Assembly (NCBI GenBank): GCA_022448425.1
Contig: JAKVCY010000005.1
Span: 62,001 to 126,000 of the forward strand
Direction of reading: 5' to 3'
Length of the DNA: 64,000 nucleotides
Origin: Thalassotalea sp.
GTDB taxonomy: Bacteria > Pseudomonadota > Gammaproteobacteria > Enterobacterales > Alteromonadaceae
Shown here: one piece after another, positions 10,869 to 19,020 of the stretch
How the letters are laid out: every line of letters starts with the position of its first letter
Numbering within the stretch: position 1 is the first letter of the stretch
Program-made: the position numbers and the translations under genes
The notes under the pieces: model-generated
Databases searched by the model: none
Told to the model about the DNA's origin: nothing
What the model saw: only the letters and a program-made list of their open reading frames with translations

Positions 10869-11789
10869 TTAGTCCTTCTGGTGTGTTCTTCTGCGCATGA
10901 ATAATGCACCGAAACCAGCAAGCGTAAAAATGAACGCACTCGGTTCTGGCACCACGACACTATCAATCCAGCTAGCGAAAGAGCTTACACGTGTTGAACC
11001 ATAAAAGTCGCCATAGTCAGATCGAATATTATTATTATTTGCATCAACACCGAACGAGTGAACACCAGCTAAGAACAATTGATTGTCTTCTTCGATAAAC
11101 AAGCCACCACCGGAATCGCCACTAGCAATAGAGTATTCTCTCTCAATAGCTAAGTCATCAAAATCAACACCAGCGAAATCGAAAGCGTTATAGCTAGGGT
11201 CTGTTGGGTGATCAAAATCTGAGAACAGTATTTGTGCGCCATCACCACCAAGTGAGAAGCGCTCATCAATAATGTTCTGGCCCCCGCGTCTCGACCCAGC
11301 TGGCTCATTTGCGCCTGTAAGTCCCGTTCCAGTAGCTCCGTAACCCACATGGTTTGCTAACTGTAAAAACTCATCATCACCACGATAAATTTCCGCAGGA
11401 GTCACAGTTAACGCATCCTTTATATACATTAGGCCTATATCCCAGCCAGCAAATAGTGTATCTGTAGGGTCCCAGTTTTCATGTGCGAACCAACGAGTCG
11501 CTTCATAAGCTGTATGACTACCGTCCGCTTCTTTTTGATAAAAAGTCATTTTGGTAGACTCATCTACACAATGAGCTGCTGTCAGTACCCAATGGCTATC
11601 AATAACAGTACCGCTACAAATAAAACCACCGCCAGCAGTATCAAACAAAATTGCACCAACCGAGTCAAAAATTGAGAGGTTACCAAAATCAGTATAAATT
11701 GAGTCATCTAAATCATGACGAATGGTTCCGGCAAAAGCACTAGAACAAGCAGCAGCAAAAGTTAAGCCGGTTAATAGTTTCTTAAACAT
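10869..11789 (-). CDS. Trypsin-like serine protease with PEP-CTERM anchor
   Basis: This is an exported S1-family protease of about 306 residues. The catalytic triad is visible: His in LTAAHC, Asp in DIGLMYI and Ser in SGDSGGG. The chosen start (ATG at 11789) begins the signal peptide MFKKLLTGLTFAAACSSAFA with GGAAGAG 6 bases before it; an ATG five codons upstream (11804) lacks a good ribosome binding site. The C-terminus is a PEP-CTERM sorting signal: VPEPSAF, a hydrophobic segment, then MRRR. Such proteins are processed by exosortase and linked to extracellular polysaccharide export in Gram-negatives; no exosortase gene is in this window. The substrate is unknown. Confidence 0.9.
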   Translation of the reverse strand: MFKKLLTGLTFAAACSSAFAGTIRHDLDDSIYTDFGNLSIFDSVGAILFDTAGGGFICSGTVIDSHWVLTAAHCVDESTKMTFYQKEADGSHTAYEATRWFAHENWDPTDTLFAGWDIGLMYIKDALTVTPAEIYRGDDEFLQLANHVGYGATGTGLTGANEPAGSRRGGQNIIDERFSLGGDGAQILFSDFDHPTDPSYNAFDFAGVDFDDLAIEREYSIASGDSGGGLFIEEDNQLFLAGVHSFGVDANNNNIRSDYGDFYGSTRVSSFASWIDSVVVPEPSAFIFTLAGFGALFMRRRTHQKD

Positions 11790-12025
11790 ACCTTTCTCTT
11801 CCATAAAGATAATTAATTATTATTAGAAACACTGAAAACAACTCAAAATCAGTATTGATTCTCGAACTACAGTAAGTGCACGAAAATTGATTAAAAAAGT
11901 AGCGTAACGGTACCCGCAACATTTTGCAACAATGTATTAACAATTTATAAACAAAAGCATCTATCTAGCGTTGCCAAATCGATGCCCAAGTGCCGAATAC
12001 TCTAATCAGTGATATAGTGATCTGG

Positions 12026-12103
12026 TCACTTCCGTAACCTCTGCCAGAACGTAAATAACATCAAACTGGCGATTACTAATAAGGTTTTAAAGTTTTCCAT
12101 CAT
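12026..12103 (-). CDS. Possible 25-residue membrane peptide
   Basis: In the gap between the protease and the metalloprotease genes (about 11805-12140) one short minus-strand ORF stands out. It begins MMENFKTLL, continues with a hydrophobic stretch able to cross the membrane, and ends FWQRLRK, the basic tail typical of small single-span membrane proteins. There is no strong ribosome binding site. Apart from this, the gap is AT-rich and I see only possible promoter sequence for the protease gene. Confidence 0.25.
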   Translation of the reverse strand: MMENFKTLLVIASLMLFTFWQRLRK

Positions 12104-12140
12104 GTTTACATCCATTTTTGAATTTATAGCATTTTATCAA

Positions 12141-12908
12141 TTAGTCCTGATTTCTAAACTTGTATCCAGCTAAAGCGTAAATGTTTCTTACCGACATCTT
12201 TGTGAGCTCTATAATGCTTTTACCGGAAGCTGCCATCGCTTTTTTTACTATCCATTTACCAGTGCGGTAACCAACGGCTTGACGCCCGTCAGGATGCTGA
12301 AACATCCACTCAGCGTATTTGCCGTGAGCACTGACAGGCAGAGCTAGGATCTCCTTAGTCCATGAGTCAAAGTCGGGACTACCTTTGTATATCGCATGAG
12401 GATGCCCAGCTTCTTGTTCAGAGTAGACTTCTGCTAAACCCTCGTTAATGGCGGCAATATCAATACCGTGACCAAACCTATTCTCTAGGACTAGCCAGCC
12501 GCGAACAATATGGTGTATTTCATGGAATAACGTTACTTCAAGCGAATCTTCGATTGCTTTACTCACACCCCCTTGATAAATAGATGAAATTGTTATTTCT
12601 ATAGAATTAGCGCGGTCCGCTCGACCAGTGATACCGTTAACCAGAGCTAAGTCGCGGTTTACCATTAGAAAATTAAAAGTAATATTTTTGGATAGGGATG
12701 GGAAAGATTTCTGTGCTTCTTTGATCACTTTTAAAGTAATTTCTTCAATACGTTTTTTTTGTTCGATATTGAAATCAGCCATTTCATTAGGCACAAAAAT
12801 AAATTGCGGTCCATTTGCGGTGGAATTCGAACCTTGATTGGCAATTACCTTAAAAGTGGTAATAGCACTCAACAAGATTAAAATTGATATAAAGCCAACG
12901 TGTTTCAT
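12141..12908 (-). CDS. Secreted DUF2268-like zinc metalloprotease
   Basis: The protein has 255 residues with an N-terminal signal sequence (MKHVGFISILILLSAITTFKVIA), so it is periplasmic or secreted. The zinc motif HEIHH (residues 129-133, an HExxH site) is followed about 25 residues later by INEGLAEVYSE, whose glutamate is placed like the third ligand of gluzincin proteases. This layout matches DUF2268, predicted Zn-dependent proteases of unknown substrate. It lies downstream of a truncated TPR gene on the same strand, about 120 bases away, and could once have shared its transcript. Confidence 0.75.
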   Translation of the reverse strand: MKHVGFISILILLSAITTFKVIANQGSNSTANGPQFIFVPNEMADFNIEQKKRIEEITLKVIKEAQKSFPSLSKNITFNFLMVNRDLALVNGITGRADRANSIEITISSIYQGGVSKAIEDSLEVTLFHEIHHIVRGWLVLENRFGHGIDIAAINEGLAEVYSEQEAGHPHAIYKGSPDFDSWTKEILALPVSAHGKYAEWMFQHPDGRQAVGYRTGKWIVKKAMAASGKSIIELTKMSVRNIYALAGYKFRNQD

Positions 12909-13029
12909 TATATGTTTCCTTATAATTTTTGAATGTTAGTTCTGAATTAATTGTTAAGTCGAGATTACAAACAAAATAGTTTGCAATTACTGCGATCAAT
13001 TGAGGTGCTCAATATTCCATTTGAAATTT

Positions 13030-13401
13030 TCACTTAATTTTAAGCCTAGCAAGGCCCTCTGACGCTGATTTGAATTTTGAATCAAGAGACAACGCGACTT
13101 TATAGTTTGCGATTGCCTTAGCTTTGCCTCCTGTTTTTTCATATGCAAAGGCCAAACTATCGAAAGTATTTGGTTCATTTGGAAAGAGTTTTGTATTTGT
13201 TATGAAAACGGTCAAAGCATTTTTATACTCGCCTTCGTTCATCAGAGCAAAGCCCAATTTATTTAGCGGTCTAGGTTTTATATTCTGATATCCAGCATCG
13301 GCAAAGATTTGTTTGGGGTTTTCTAACAGGTAGTCAGAACCCTTGCTCTTTAATAAATTTGCAGCGAATAAGCCACTACTTAGATTATGCGTATTAACCA
13401 C
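13030..13401 (-). pseudogene. C-terminal remnant of a TPR-containing protein
   Basis: This open frame encodes about 123 residues that look like the C-terminal end of a longer enzyme, such as a serine hydrolase/beta-lactamase-like protein with a TPR tail. A short lead (LLKSKGSDYLLENPK) is followed by two TPR-like helix pairs (LNKLGFALMNEGEYKNALTVF; FDSLAFAYEKTGGKAKAIANY). There is no signal peptide or catalytic domain, and the only start is a GTG at the very edge. The frame ends abruptly where the AAA+ ATPase gene begins on the other strand, so the 5' part was probably removed when the neighbouring island arrived. Confidence 0.6.
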
Positions 13402-15106
13402 ATTAAATGACGGACTTTACAGGCTATTCGACGAACATATTCAGCACTGGGTAAGTGATATTGAAATCATGGTTGCTGATGCGCTTCATATTTCGGTAGA
13501 TAAGTTACTTGATGCTGTTCAGTTAATAGCAAACACATCATTGTTTAAGCAAAATGAGCCAACCTTATTTTATTTGCTCATTATGCCCTATGCGCTTGCG
13601 GTGAACTTAATTGAGAAACCAGCAAAAACTTACTCTGATTTCTTAGAAGGTCTATATTACAAGCCAACACCAACAAAACTAAATCTTAATGACTATCCAC
13701 ACCTCGAACTTCAATATGTTAGTGAATATTTAAAACATGCGGTAAAAACCAATGCTGTTGGAGTCAATATATTACTTTATGGTGAAAGCGGTACTGGAAA
13801 AACTGAGTTAACTAAAGTACTGAGTAAATATGCCAAAGCTAACTTAATTGCCGTTAAAGCATCAGGAGGTAATAAGTTTCGCCCAGCAGATGAAATAAAT
13901 TCGGATAGACATGTTGCTCATCTTCGCTTACAGCATTACCAACTAATGCAAAGCTTGTTTAAACCAAACAAATTTAACTGTTTGTTACTCGATGAAATCG
14001 AAGATGTCTTTGTTGAATACCTTGACGGCACGAGAGTGAGTAAGGACAGAATCAACGCTATTTTAGAGGCTAATACTACCCCTTGTTTCTGGATAACAAA
14101 CCATATAGAAATATTGCCTGATTCTGTTATTCGTAGAATGAGTTACGTACTCCAAGTACCTTCGCCACCAAAACACATTAAAGCGGAAGTCTTATCAAAA
14201 CCTCTCGTTGGTTTAAGGTTATCACAAGAGTATAAAAACGAATTAGCCAACATGCCTGATTTGGCACCAGCACATGTGGTTAACGCCAGCAACATTGCTA
14301 AGGCACTTCATTTAACAGGCAAGAATGCCGAAGAATGTATCGACCATCATATTGACCAATGCCTATTAGCCTGTGGGCTACAAAAAACAGTAACGAGTTA
14401 TAAGCCTGAAATGGATTTCGACCCACAGTTTATTAACTTAAGTGGCTCTCATACCAAAATAGAACATGTGATTGATACGGTAACCAACTTCACAGGCGCT
14501 AGGTGTTTATTACTTGGTAGTGCTGGTACAGGTAAAAGTGCATTAGTTCACCACGTTGCCAACATGTTAGAGCAAGAATTAATTACCATAAAGCCCAGCG
14601 ATGTACTTTCAAAATATGTGGGAGAAGCCGAGCAAAATATTGCAAAACTTTTTAAACAAGCAAGAGACAGTTATGCGATTATTTTTCTAGACGAAATAGA
14701 TTCTGTGATGACATCACGAAGTGAATTATCACAAGCGCATGAGTGCGTCCTAGTAAACGAAATCCTACTTCAATTAGACCGAAGTGAACAGACAGTCTTT
14801 GCGGCAACTAACTACTCTAAGAATCTTGATGGCGCGATCCTACGCCGTTTCGATTTCAAACTTAATTTTGAATACTTAACAACTAAGCAAGTACTCACAT
14901 TGTATGAAGAAAACTTCGGCAAATGTTCATCCACCATTAAAAACAAACTTGCCACGTTAAATAGTTTAACACCAGGGGACTTTGCCATTGCTTCAAGGCG
15001 AAACCGTATGAGTAAAAAGCCACTTAGTGATAGTAAAATCCTCGACGTTTTAACCACCGAAAACAACCGTAAACACCAAAGTAAAGCTATCGGCTTTGTA
15101 AATTAA
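13343..15106 (+). CDS. Tandem AAA+ ATPase
   Basis: The 587-codon frame carries two AAA+ modules. Module 1 has Walker A GESGTGKT (147-154) and Walker B LLLDEIED (Asp217, Glu218). Module 2 has Walker A GSAGTGKS (392-399), Walker B IIFLDEID (Asp450, Glu451), sensor AATN and an arginine-finger region AILRRFD. Module 2 resembles FtsH/Cdc48-type remodelling ATPases. The N-terminus is uncertain: the first ~20 codons, from a TTG, read antisense through the TPR remnant. The first in-frame ATG is at 13469, yet LYRLFDEHIQHW upstream of it looks like real protein, so the true start may have been lost at the island junction. The partner at 15172 is probably co-transcribed. Function unknown. Confidence 0.85.
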   Translation: MLFNKFAANKPLLRLCVLTTLNDGLYRLFDEHIQHWVSDIEIMVADALHISVDKLLDAVQLIANTSLFKQNEPTLFYLLIMPYALAVNLIEKPAKTYSDFLEGLYYKPTPTKLNLNDYPHLELQYVSEYLKHAVKTNAVGVNILLYGESGTGKTELTKVLSKYAKANLIAVKASGGNKFRPADEINSDRHVAHLRLQHYQLMQSLFKPNKFNCLLLDEIEDVFVEYLDGTRVSKDRINAILEANTTPCFWITNHIEILPDSVIRRMSYVLQVPSPPKHIKAEVLSKPLVGLRLSQEYKNELANMPDLAPAHVVNASNIAKALHLTGKNAEECIDHHIDQCLLACGLQKTVTSYKPEMDFDPQFINLSGSHTKIEHVIDTVTNFTGARCLLLGSAGTGKSALVHHVANMLEQELITIKPSDVLSKYVGEAEQNIAKLFKQARDSYAIIFLDEIDSVMTSRSELSQAHECVLVNEILLQLDRSEQTVFAATNYSKNLDGAILRRFDFKLNFEYLTTKQVLTLYEENFGKCSSTIKNKLATLNSLTPGDFAIASRRNRMSKKPLSDSKILDVLTTENNRKHQSKAIGFVN

Positions 15107-15171
15107 ACCACGCAATTTTTTAACCGAAGCATCTGCTTCACCCAACAACCTACCCTTAAAGGAGAAACAAC

Positions 15172-15606
15172 ATGACTAAATCATTATTGAGTTCGCTCAA
15201 GGTTACTGCTCGTCCAGAAAAAACTTCAGACAATCCAGTACTTAAGCGTAGAGAAAAGCTACTTGCCAAGCTAGACCAACAACTGGCAATGGCTGACGCC
15301 CACATTGCTGGCGAAACTTATACCGCCTACCGTGAAAAGTGGCAGAAAAATCCTGAAACGGGTCTACAGGAAAAAGTGAGAATCCCGAAGAACGTAGCGA
15401 AATGGTTTTACAAACGAAACAACCAGTATTTTTTCGAAGTACGTTATGCAAACAAGGCACTTGAATTAAGTAAAAATAGCCATGCCATTGAAGTTGGTGA
15501 TCAAGGAAATTTAACCTCGGTTATTCGCACCGTCATTGATGCTACTCTAGCTGGCGAATTAGATCCTTTGTTGGAAAAAGTATCAATCAACCTTTCAAAG
15601 AAATAA
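15172..15606 (+). CDS. DUF6641-like protein
   Basis: This is a small basic protein of 144 residues without signal or membrane segments. The N-terminal pattern SLLSSLKVTARP...NPVLKRREKLLAKL, the central KNVAKWFYKRNNQYFFEVRYANKALEL (positions about 62-88) and the late AIEVGD...VIDATLAGELD match what I recall of the DUF6641 family, common on integrative elements. GGAGAAAC precedes the ATG. It follows the tandem AAA+ gene by 65 bases on the same strand; the pair probably works together, but no biochemical role is known to me. Confidence 0.7.
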   Translation: MTKSLLSSLKVTARPEKTSDNPVLKRREKLLAKLDQQLAMADAHIAGETYTAYREKWQKNPETGLQEKVRIPKNVAKWFYKRNNQYFFEVRYANKALELSKNSHAIEVGDQGNLTSVIRTVIDATLAGELDPLLEKVSINLSKK

Positions 15607-15627
15607 TTTTATACTAACGAAGCTAAC

Positions 15628-15650
15628 GCCCCAGCCTTGAACTGGGGCTT
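15628..15650. terminator. Possible terminator hairpin
   Basis: GCCCCAG (15628-15634) pairs with CTGGGGC (15642-15648) around a 7-base loop between two convergent stop codons. The stem is strong but only TTAATAT follows, so termination may be partial. Confidence 0.5.
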
Positions 15651-15654
15651 AATA

Positions 15655-17814
15655 TCACAGATTACTTATTTCTATATATAACTTTGATAAATGTTCAATG
15701 GTTAAATCTAAAATAGGTTCATACATAAACGAGTTAAGATGAATATTTGAACTAACGGTAATACTAACCTTTTCGAGAGTAGCTAAGCACGATGAATTTG
15801 GTTCTAGAGTACTTAGTTGTTTCATGAGATAGCCAAATTGATTACCTTTGTCACACCAATAATCAGGGTTCCCACTCAACCTCCTAATCTTATCAATTAG
15901 GAACATTTCTGCTTTCAATCGAATTGCTATCGATAGTAAAACCTTATCTTCTAAGCAAAGGCCGTCAACTACAGGTGCCGTTGAAATACCGTCAGCAAGA
16001 TTGAGAATTAAAGTGTAAAAACAATCAGCGTTTGAGGAATCATATTCAAAACCGAATAATCGATTATAAATATCAATATACTGACCTACTGTTACTCCTT
16101 CGGTCTGCTCTTTCCAATGTAATAAGTAAGTTAATTTTAAGTAGTCCTGATCTCTAGTTCCCTTGGTATATTCTATTAGGTTCCGTGTGAAAGGTATCGT
16201 CGCACACATAATGGTTGAGTTATCGAGGATATTATTCTTCCACTTCCCTATAAAGTAATTATTTACGCCCTCAGCCTGTGCTAATTTTATAGAACCTTCG
16301 TTCCTGTTAGCCATTAGACACATTTCCCTATGAACAAAATTTTGGGATAAAGTCCTAAAAAAGTCGAAGTTGTGTGTCAAAATTATTTGATAAAATATTT
16401 CTTCATTTGAGAGGTCTTTTAAGTACTGAACTATCGCATGCTTATTCTTATAGTCAAATGAATCTGCTACATCATCAACAATAAAAAGAGTTTTGGTCTG
16501 GTTTAGCCTTCTTTCTTCTACATCAAAAATAAAATTAAGCAAATATAATGCGCGCTTTTCACCTTGACTCAAGGTTTTAATCTCACCTCTTTTCAGTTGA
16601 ACTTCATCTTCCCCATCTTTAAATGTAAAGATCAATTTGGCTTTTTCTTTACCTAAAGTAGCTTCAGGTTTATTTTCTATATCTAAAGAAAATGGCATAT
16701 CAACAAATCGATCATTGAACTGGTTTATGGCCGCTGTCCATCTTGGAACTAAAGCAACAGCTTCTTGCTCGATTAAATCTATTTCAGCTTTACTATTCAA
16801 ATATAGGTCTAAAAGGCTGGTATAAGAGTCTGATGTTTTAATATAAAATGCCCATAGCATCTTTTTAAAGTTTTCAACGTTTTCGTTTTTTAACTGTTCC
16901 AATAAAAACTCTATTTCAGTGGAAGACAAATGTTCAAATAAATCATTAAACGCCTGTGTTTGAGCATTCTTAGCTAACGAAGCTTTAAGTGAAATAAGCT
17001 CCTCATCACTATTGATATTGGCATTAATAGTGTCCAACTTTTCCTTCAATTCAGCTTCATTTAATGAATCTTCTTCACCTTCGAATTGAACTCTATGACC
17101 TGTTTTAAAAAAGCCTTGCTTACTCAAAGTATTAAATGAAACATCAGCCTTAGTTGGGTTGAAAATACCTTTTTTATAGATAGTGCCTGATTGGGTAAAC
17201 ACTTCTTGATAGCGTTGGCTAAACTCTTGTGCTTTATTAATAAACTCATTACTTTTCAATATAGCTTGAGTTTTTTCATCAAAAATAATCCCGTATCGAA
17301 ATGATTCAAACCCTTCTTCATGAGAAATAGACGTAGCAGCTATAAATGCCTCAAAAAAGTTTTTTGTGGCAAAATCCTCACAAAACTGCTGTTCAAGTTT
17401 TGATTTAGGAATCTTAGATGATTTTTGTAAGCTACCCAGAAGTTTTATTTTCAGCTTATCAAGCCCAATTAAAACAGAATCATATCTTTCTTTGTGCTCT
17501 GGGCTCACAAGTACATTTGATATTCCATCAGTTTCGGCACCAATATCTATTTCAGACTTCAATACATAAATTAATTCACTTGAAATAGGTTCGCCATCAG
17601 CACTAATCTGCCACTCGGAAGCTCTGTTATACCTTTCCTCCTTGGGTTCTTTTCCTAACGATAATTGCTGAAAAACACGAGAAAAAGATGTTTTCATAAG
17701 CCCGTTAGGGGCATAAATCGAGAAAGCCTTGGCGCGACCTTCACGAAAGTTAAAAACTTCATTAATTTCATTTATACCATAGCAATTTTTTAAAAATACC
17801 GATAAATCAATCAT
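15655..17814 (-). CDS. ABC/AAA_13-type ATPase with possible nuclease C-terminus
   Basis: This 719-residue protein has an SMC/ABC-like split ATPase head. The Walker A variant YAPNGLMKTS is at 34-43. It is followed by a long helical middle with coiled-coil character (about 100-370), the ABC signature LSQGEKRAL (from 415), Walker B LFIVDDVADS (about 446-455) and the H-loop ILTHNFDFF. No CxxC zinc hook is visible. The 220-residue C-terminal domain contains Arg544, Glu548 and His566 (TRNLIEY...YLLHW). This R-x3-E...H order recalls the anticodon-nuclease triad of PrrC/RloC (Arg320-Glu324-His356 in E. coli PrrC, from memory). A phage-defence role is inference. No restriction-modification partner is adjacent. 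It lies about 100 bases downstream of tRNA-Leu on the same strand. Confidence 0.8.
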   Translation of the reverse strand: MIDLSVFLKNCYGINEINEVFNFREGRAKAFSIYAPNGLMKTSFSRVFQQLSLGKEPKEERYNRASEWQISADGEPISSELIYVLKSEIDIGAETDGISNVLVSPEHKERYDSVLIGLDKLKIKLLGSLQKSSKIPKSKLEQQFCEDFATKNFFEAFIAATSISHEEGFESFRYGIIFDEKTQAILKSNEFINKAQEFSQRYQEVFTQSGTIYKKGIFNPTKADVSFNTLSKQGFFKTGHRVQFEGEEDSLNEAELKEKLDTINANINSDEELISLKASLAKNAQTQAFNDLFEHLSSTEIEFLLEQLKNENVENFKKMLWAFYIKTSDSYTSLLDLYLNSKAEIDLIEQEAVALVPRWTAAINQFNDRFVDMPFSLDIENKPEATLGKEKAKLIFTFKDGEDEVQLKRGEIKTLSQGEKRALYLLNFIFDVEERRLNQTKTLFIVDDVADSFDYKNKHAIVQYLKDLSNEEIFYQIILTHNFDFFRTLSQNFVHREMCLMANRNEGSIKLAQAEGVNNYFIGKWKNNILDNSTIMCATIPFTRNLIEYTKGTRDQDYLKLTYLLHWKEQTEGVTVGQYIDIYNRLFGFEYDSSNADCFYTLILNLADGISTAPVVDGLCLEDKVLLSIAIRLKAEMFLIDKIRRLSGNPDYWCDKGNQFGYLMKQLSTLEPNSSCLATLEKVSITVSSNIHLNSFMYEPILDLTIEHLSKLYIEISNL

Positions 17815-17873
17815 GTATATATCCTTTACACATACAACAGAAGAATTAGCAATTTAGCAAAGTCTTTAGAAAC

Positions 17874-17906
17874 AAAAAAGCCCCATCCAATTAAGGACAG
17901 GGCTTT
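17874..17906 (-). terminator. Terminator of tRNA-Leu
   Basis: On the minus strand GCCC-type arms (17900-17903 with 17880-17883, plus inner TCC/GGA pairs) form a stem followed by a T6 tract. It should end the tRNA transcript before the ATPase gene; readthrough would co-transcribe both. Confidence 0.7.
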
Positions 17907-17914
17907 CATATCAA

Positions 17915-18001
17915 TGGTACCGGAGGACGGACTTGAACCGTCACGCTCGCAAAAGCAACGGATTTTGAATCCGTCGTGTCTACCAATTCCACCACTCCGG
18001 C
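17915..18001 (-). tRNA. leuX: tRNA-Leu (anticodon CAA)
   Basis: This is an 87-base class II tRNA read on the minus strand. The acceptor GCCGGAG pairs with CTCCGGT, followed by the discriminator A and an encoded CCA. The D-loop contains AATTGGTAGAC, the anticodon loop is TTCAAAA with anticodon CAA (reads UUG), the variable arm is long, and the T-loop is GGTTCAAGTCC. It lies beside lptG as leuX does in E. coli. A decayed copy of its 5' half sits 236 bases upstream. Confidence 0.97.
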
Positions 18002-18196
18002 AAAGAGGTGTAGAAGCGTTTTAAGCTTGCAAAGAAGTTAACTTTCGTTTCTAAAAATCAACTTCTTTATAAGCTAAACCAACCTTAAAACTAGGTTAGC
18101 TATTTTGCAAACTTCCAAGAAACTTTGCAAATCTTTGCAAGGTTCAAAATTAACTTTATCTAATAGCCATCAATTACTTAGCTTTAGACATTCTAA

Positions 18197-18237
18197 ATTT
18201 TGAATCCATCGTGTCTACCAATTCCACCACTCTGGCA
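18197..18237 (-). pseudogene. Decayed 5' half of a second tRNA-Leu
   Basis: These 41 bases match the first ~40 bases of the intact tRNA-Leu (from the 5' end through the anticodon loop) with two differences, both transitions. The rest of the tRNA (variable arm, T arm, acceptor 3' strand) is missing, so it cannot work. It may be the relic of a tandem tRNA copy or the scar of an integration/excision event. The surrounding gap 18002-18440 holds three scattered TTTGCAA motifs and a short AGCTAA/TTAGCT inverted repeat, but no other gene. It should also contain the promoters for tRNA-Leu and for the RDD gene. Confidence 0.8.
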
Positions 18238-18440
18238 ACACGTGCATTCGTTAATAACGAAAGTGATTGGCATTATACGAAAACTTACCTGCTTAGCAAT
18301 AACTTTTATTCTTCACGGCTTTAATTGCCGAATATTCAACCAGATATGCCGTCTCGAATTACACTCTCTCGACAATTCCTTTGTTATTAGCAGTGTTGCC
18401 AAGATATACTAGCGGGGTTTTTTCCAATTGTTTTCTGCAT

Positions 18441-18977
18441 ATGGCTAGTAAAGATAAATCAACGACAACTGATACTGAATTTGTACTCTACACGGAATTC
18501 CCACGTGCGGGATTCTTCCGACGTTTCGGCTCTTGGGTTTACGATGTGTTAATCGCCGTCGCTGTCTATATGGTGGTTGGTGCAGTCGGTTTCGGGTTAT
18601 TTGCTCTTGCTGCAAATATTGGTCTAGTGGATATGGGTCCTTACGAGCATTTAATCGATGTACAGCAAAACTCTATCTTATATAGCGCGCTAATTTACCT
18701 TTGGAACTTGAGCTGGGTCGCTTTCTTCTTTATCTATTTCTGGGCGAGAAGCGGTCAAACCATTGGCATGAAAGCATGGCGGCTCCGAGTACAAAACCCC
18801 GATGGCACGTTAATTAGCAAGAAAACGGGACTTAAGCGTATCCTGCCAACACTGCTAGGTTTAGGAAACTTACTAGTGATTTTCGATCGCAAAAATAAAC
18901 AAAGTTTGCAAGATAAACTAACCAACACAGAAGTTGTTGTGCTGTCGTTAGACGCAAACAAAAAGACGAAAATCTAA
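18441..18977 (+). CDS. RDD-family membrane protein
   Basis: This is a 178-residue inner-membrane protein with the RDD signature near the start of the first helix (PRAGFFRRFGSWVYDVLIA). Three hydrophobic segments follow (about 35-60, 85-110 and a weaker one near 140), with the conserved GQTIGMKAWRLRV between them. The ATG at 18441 is preferred over the longer in-frame start because it starts just before the conserved domain. The gene often neighbours lptFG in Alteromonadales. Its exact role is unknown; some RDD proteins have been linked to ion transport. Confidence 0.88.
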   Translation: MASKDKSTTTDTEFVLYTEFPRAGFFRRFGSWVYDVLIAVAVYMVVGAVGFGLFALAANIGLVDMGPYEHLIDVQQNSILYSALIYLWNLSWVAFFFIYFWARSGQTIGMKAWRLRVQNPDGTLISKKTGLKRILPTLLGLGNLLVIFDRKNKQSLQDKLTNTEVVVLSLDANKKTKI

Positions 18978-19020
18978 ATCCTCGTTGCTAATAGCGCGTC
19001 ATTTCTGACAACGCCCTTAT

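Larger units (their letters stand above)
13395..17873. other. Accessory island beside tRNA-Leu(CAA)
   Basis: Three genes unrelated to the surrounding core (tandem AAA+ ATPase, DUF6641-like protein, ABC-type ATPase) lie between a truncated TPR gene and tRNA-Leu(CAA). The sequence looks more AT-rich than the lptFG-valS block. No integrase and no repeat of the tRNA 3' end at the left edge was found, so if this was an integrative element it is a remnant. In E. coli the CAA tRNA-Leu gene leuX lies near lptG and pepA-holC-valS and is a known island hotspot; the same synteny is seen here. The boundaries are approximate. Confidence 0.5.

Noticed and set aside
13343-13400. N-terminal residues of the AAA+ protein from the TTG start
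   Set aside because: The opposite strand here codes for a convincing TPR-protein segment, so these codons are probably read by chance; the start is left as uncertain.
15434-17569. Short plus-strand ORFs antisense to the island ATPase
   Set aside because: They lack ribosome binding sites and recognisable protein features, and they lie opposite well-supported coding sequence.
13390-17914. Direct repeats of the tRNA 3' end as attL/attR of an integrative element
   Set aside because: I looked for the tRNA-Leu 3' sequence near the left edge and found no copy, and no integrase gene is present.
18002-18196. Short tandem array from the repeated TTTGCAA motif
   Set aside because: Three copies at irregular spacing in AT-rich DNA are not enough for a repeat array or CRISPR.
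18197-18237. A second functional tRNA-Leu gene
   Set aside because: Only the 5' half is present; the variable arm, T arm and 3' acceptor strand are missing.
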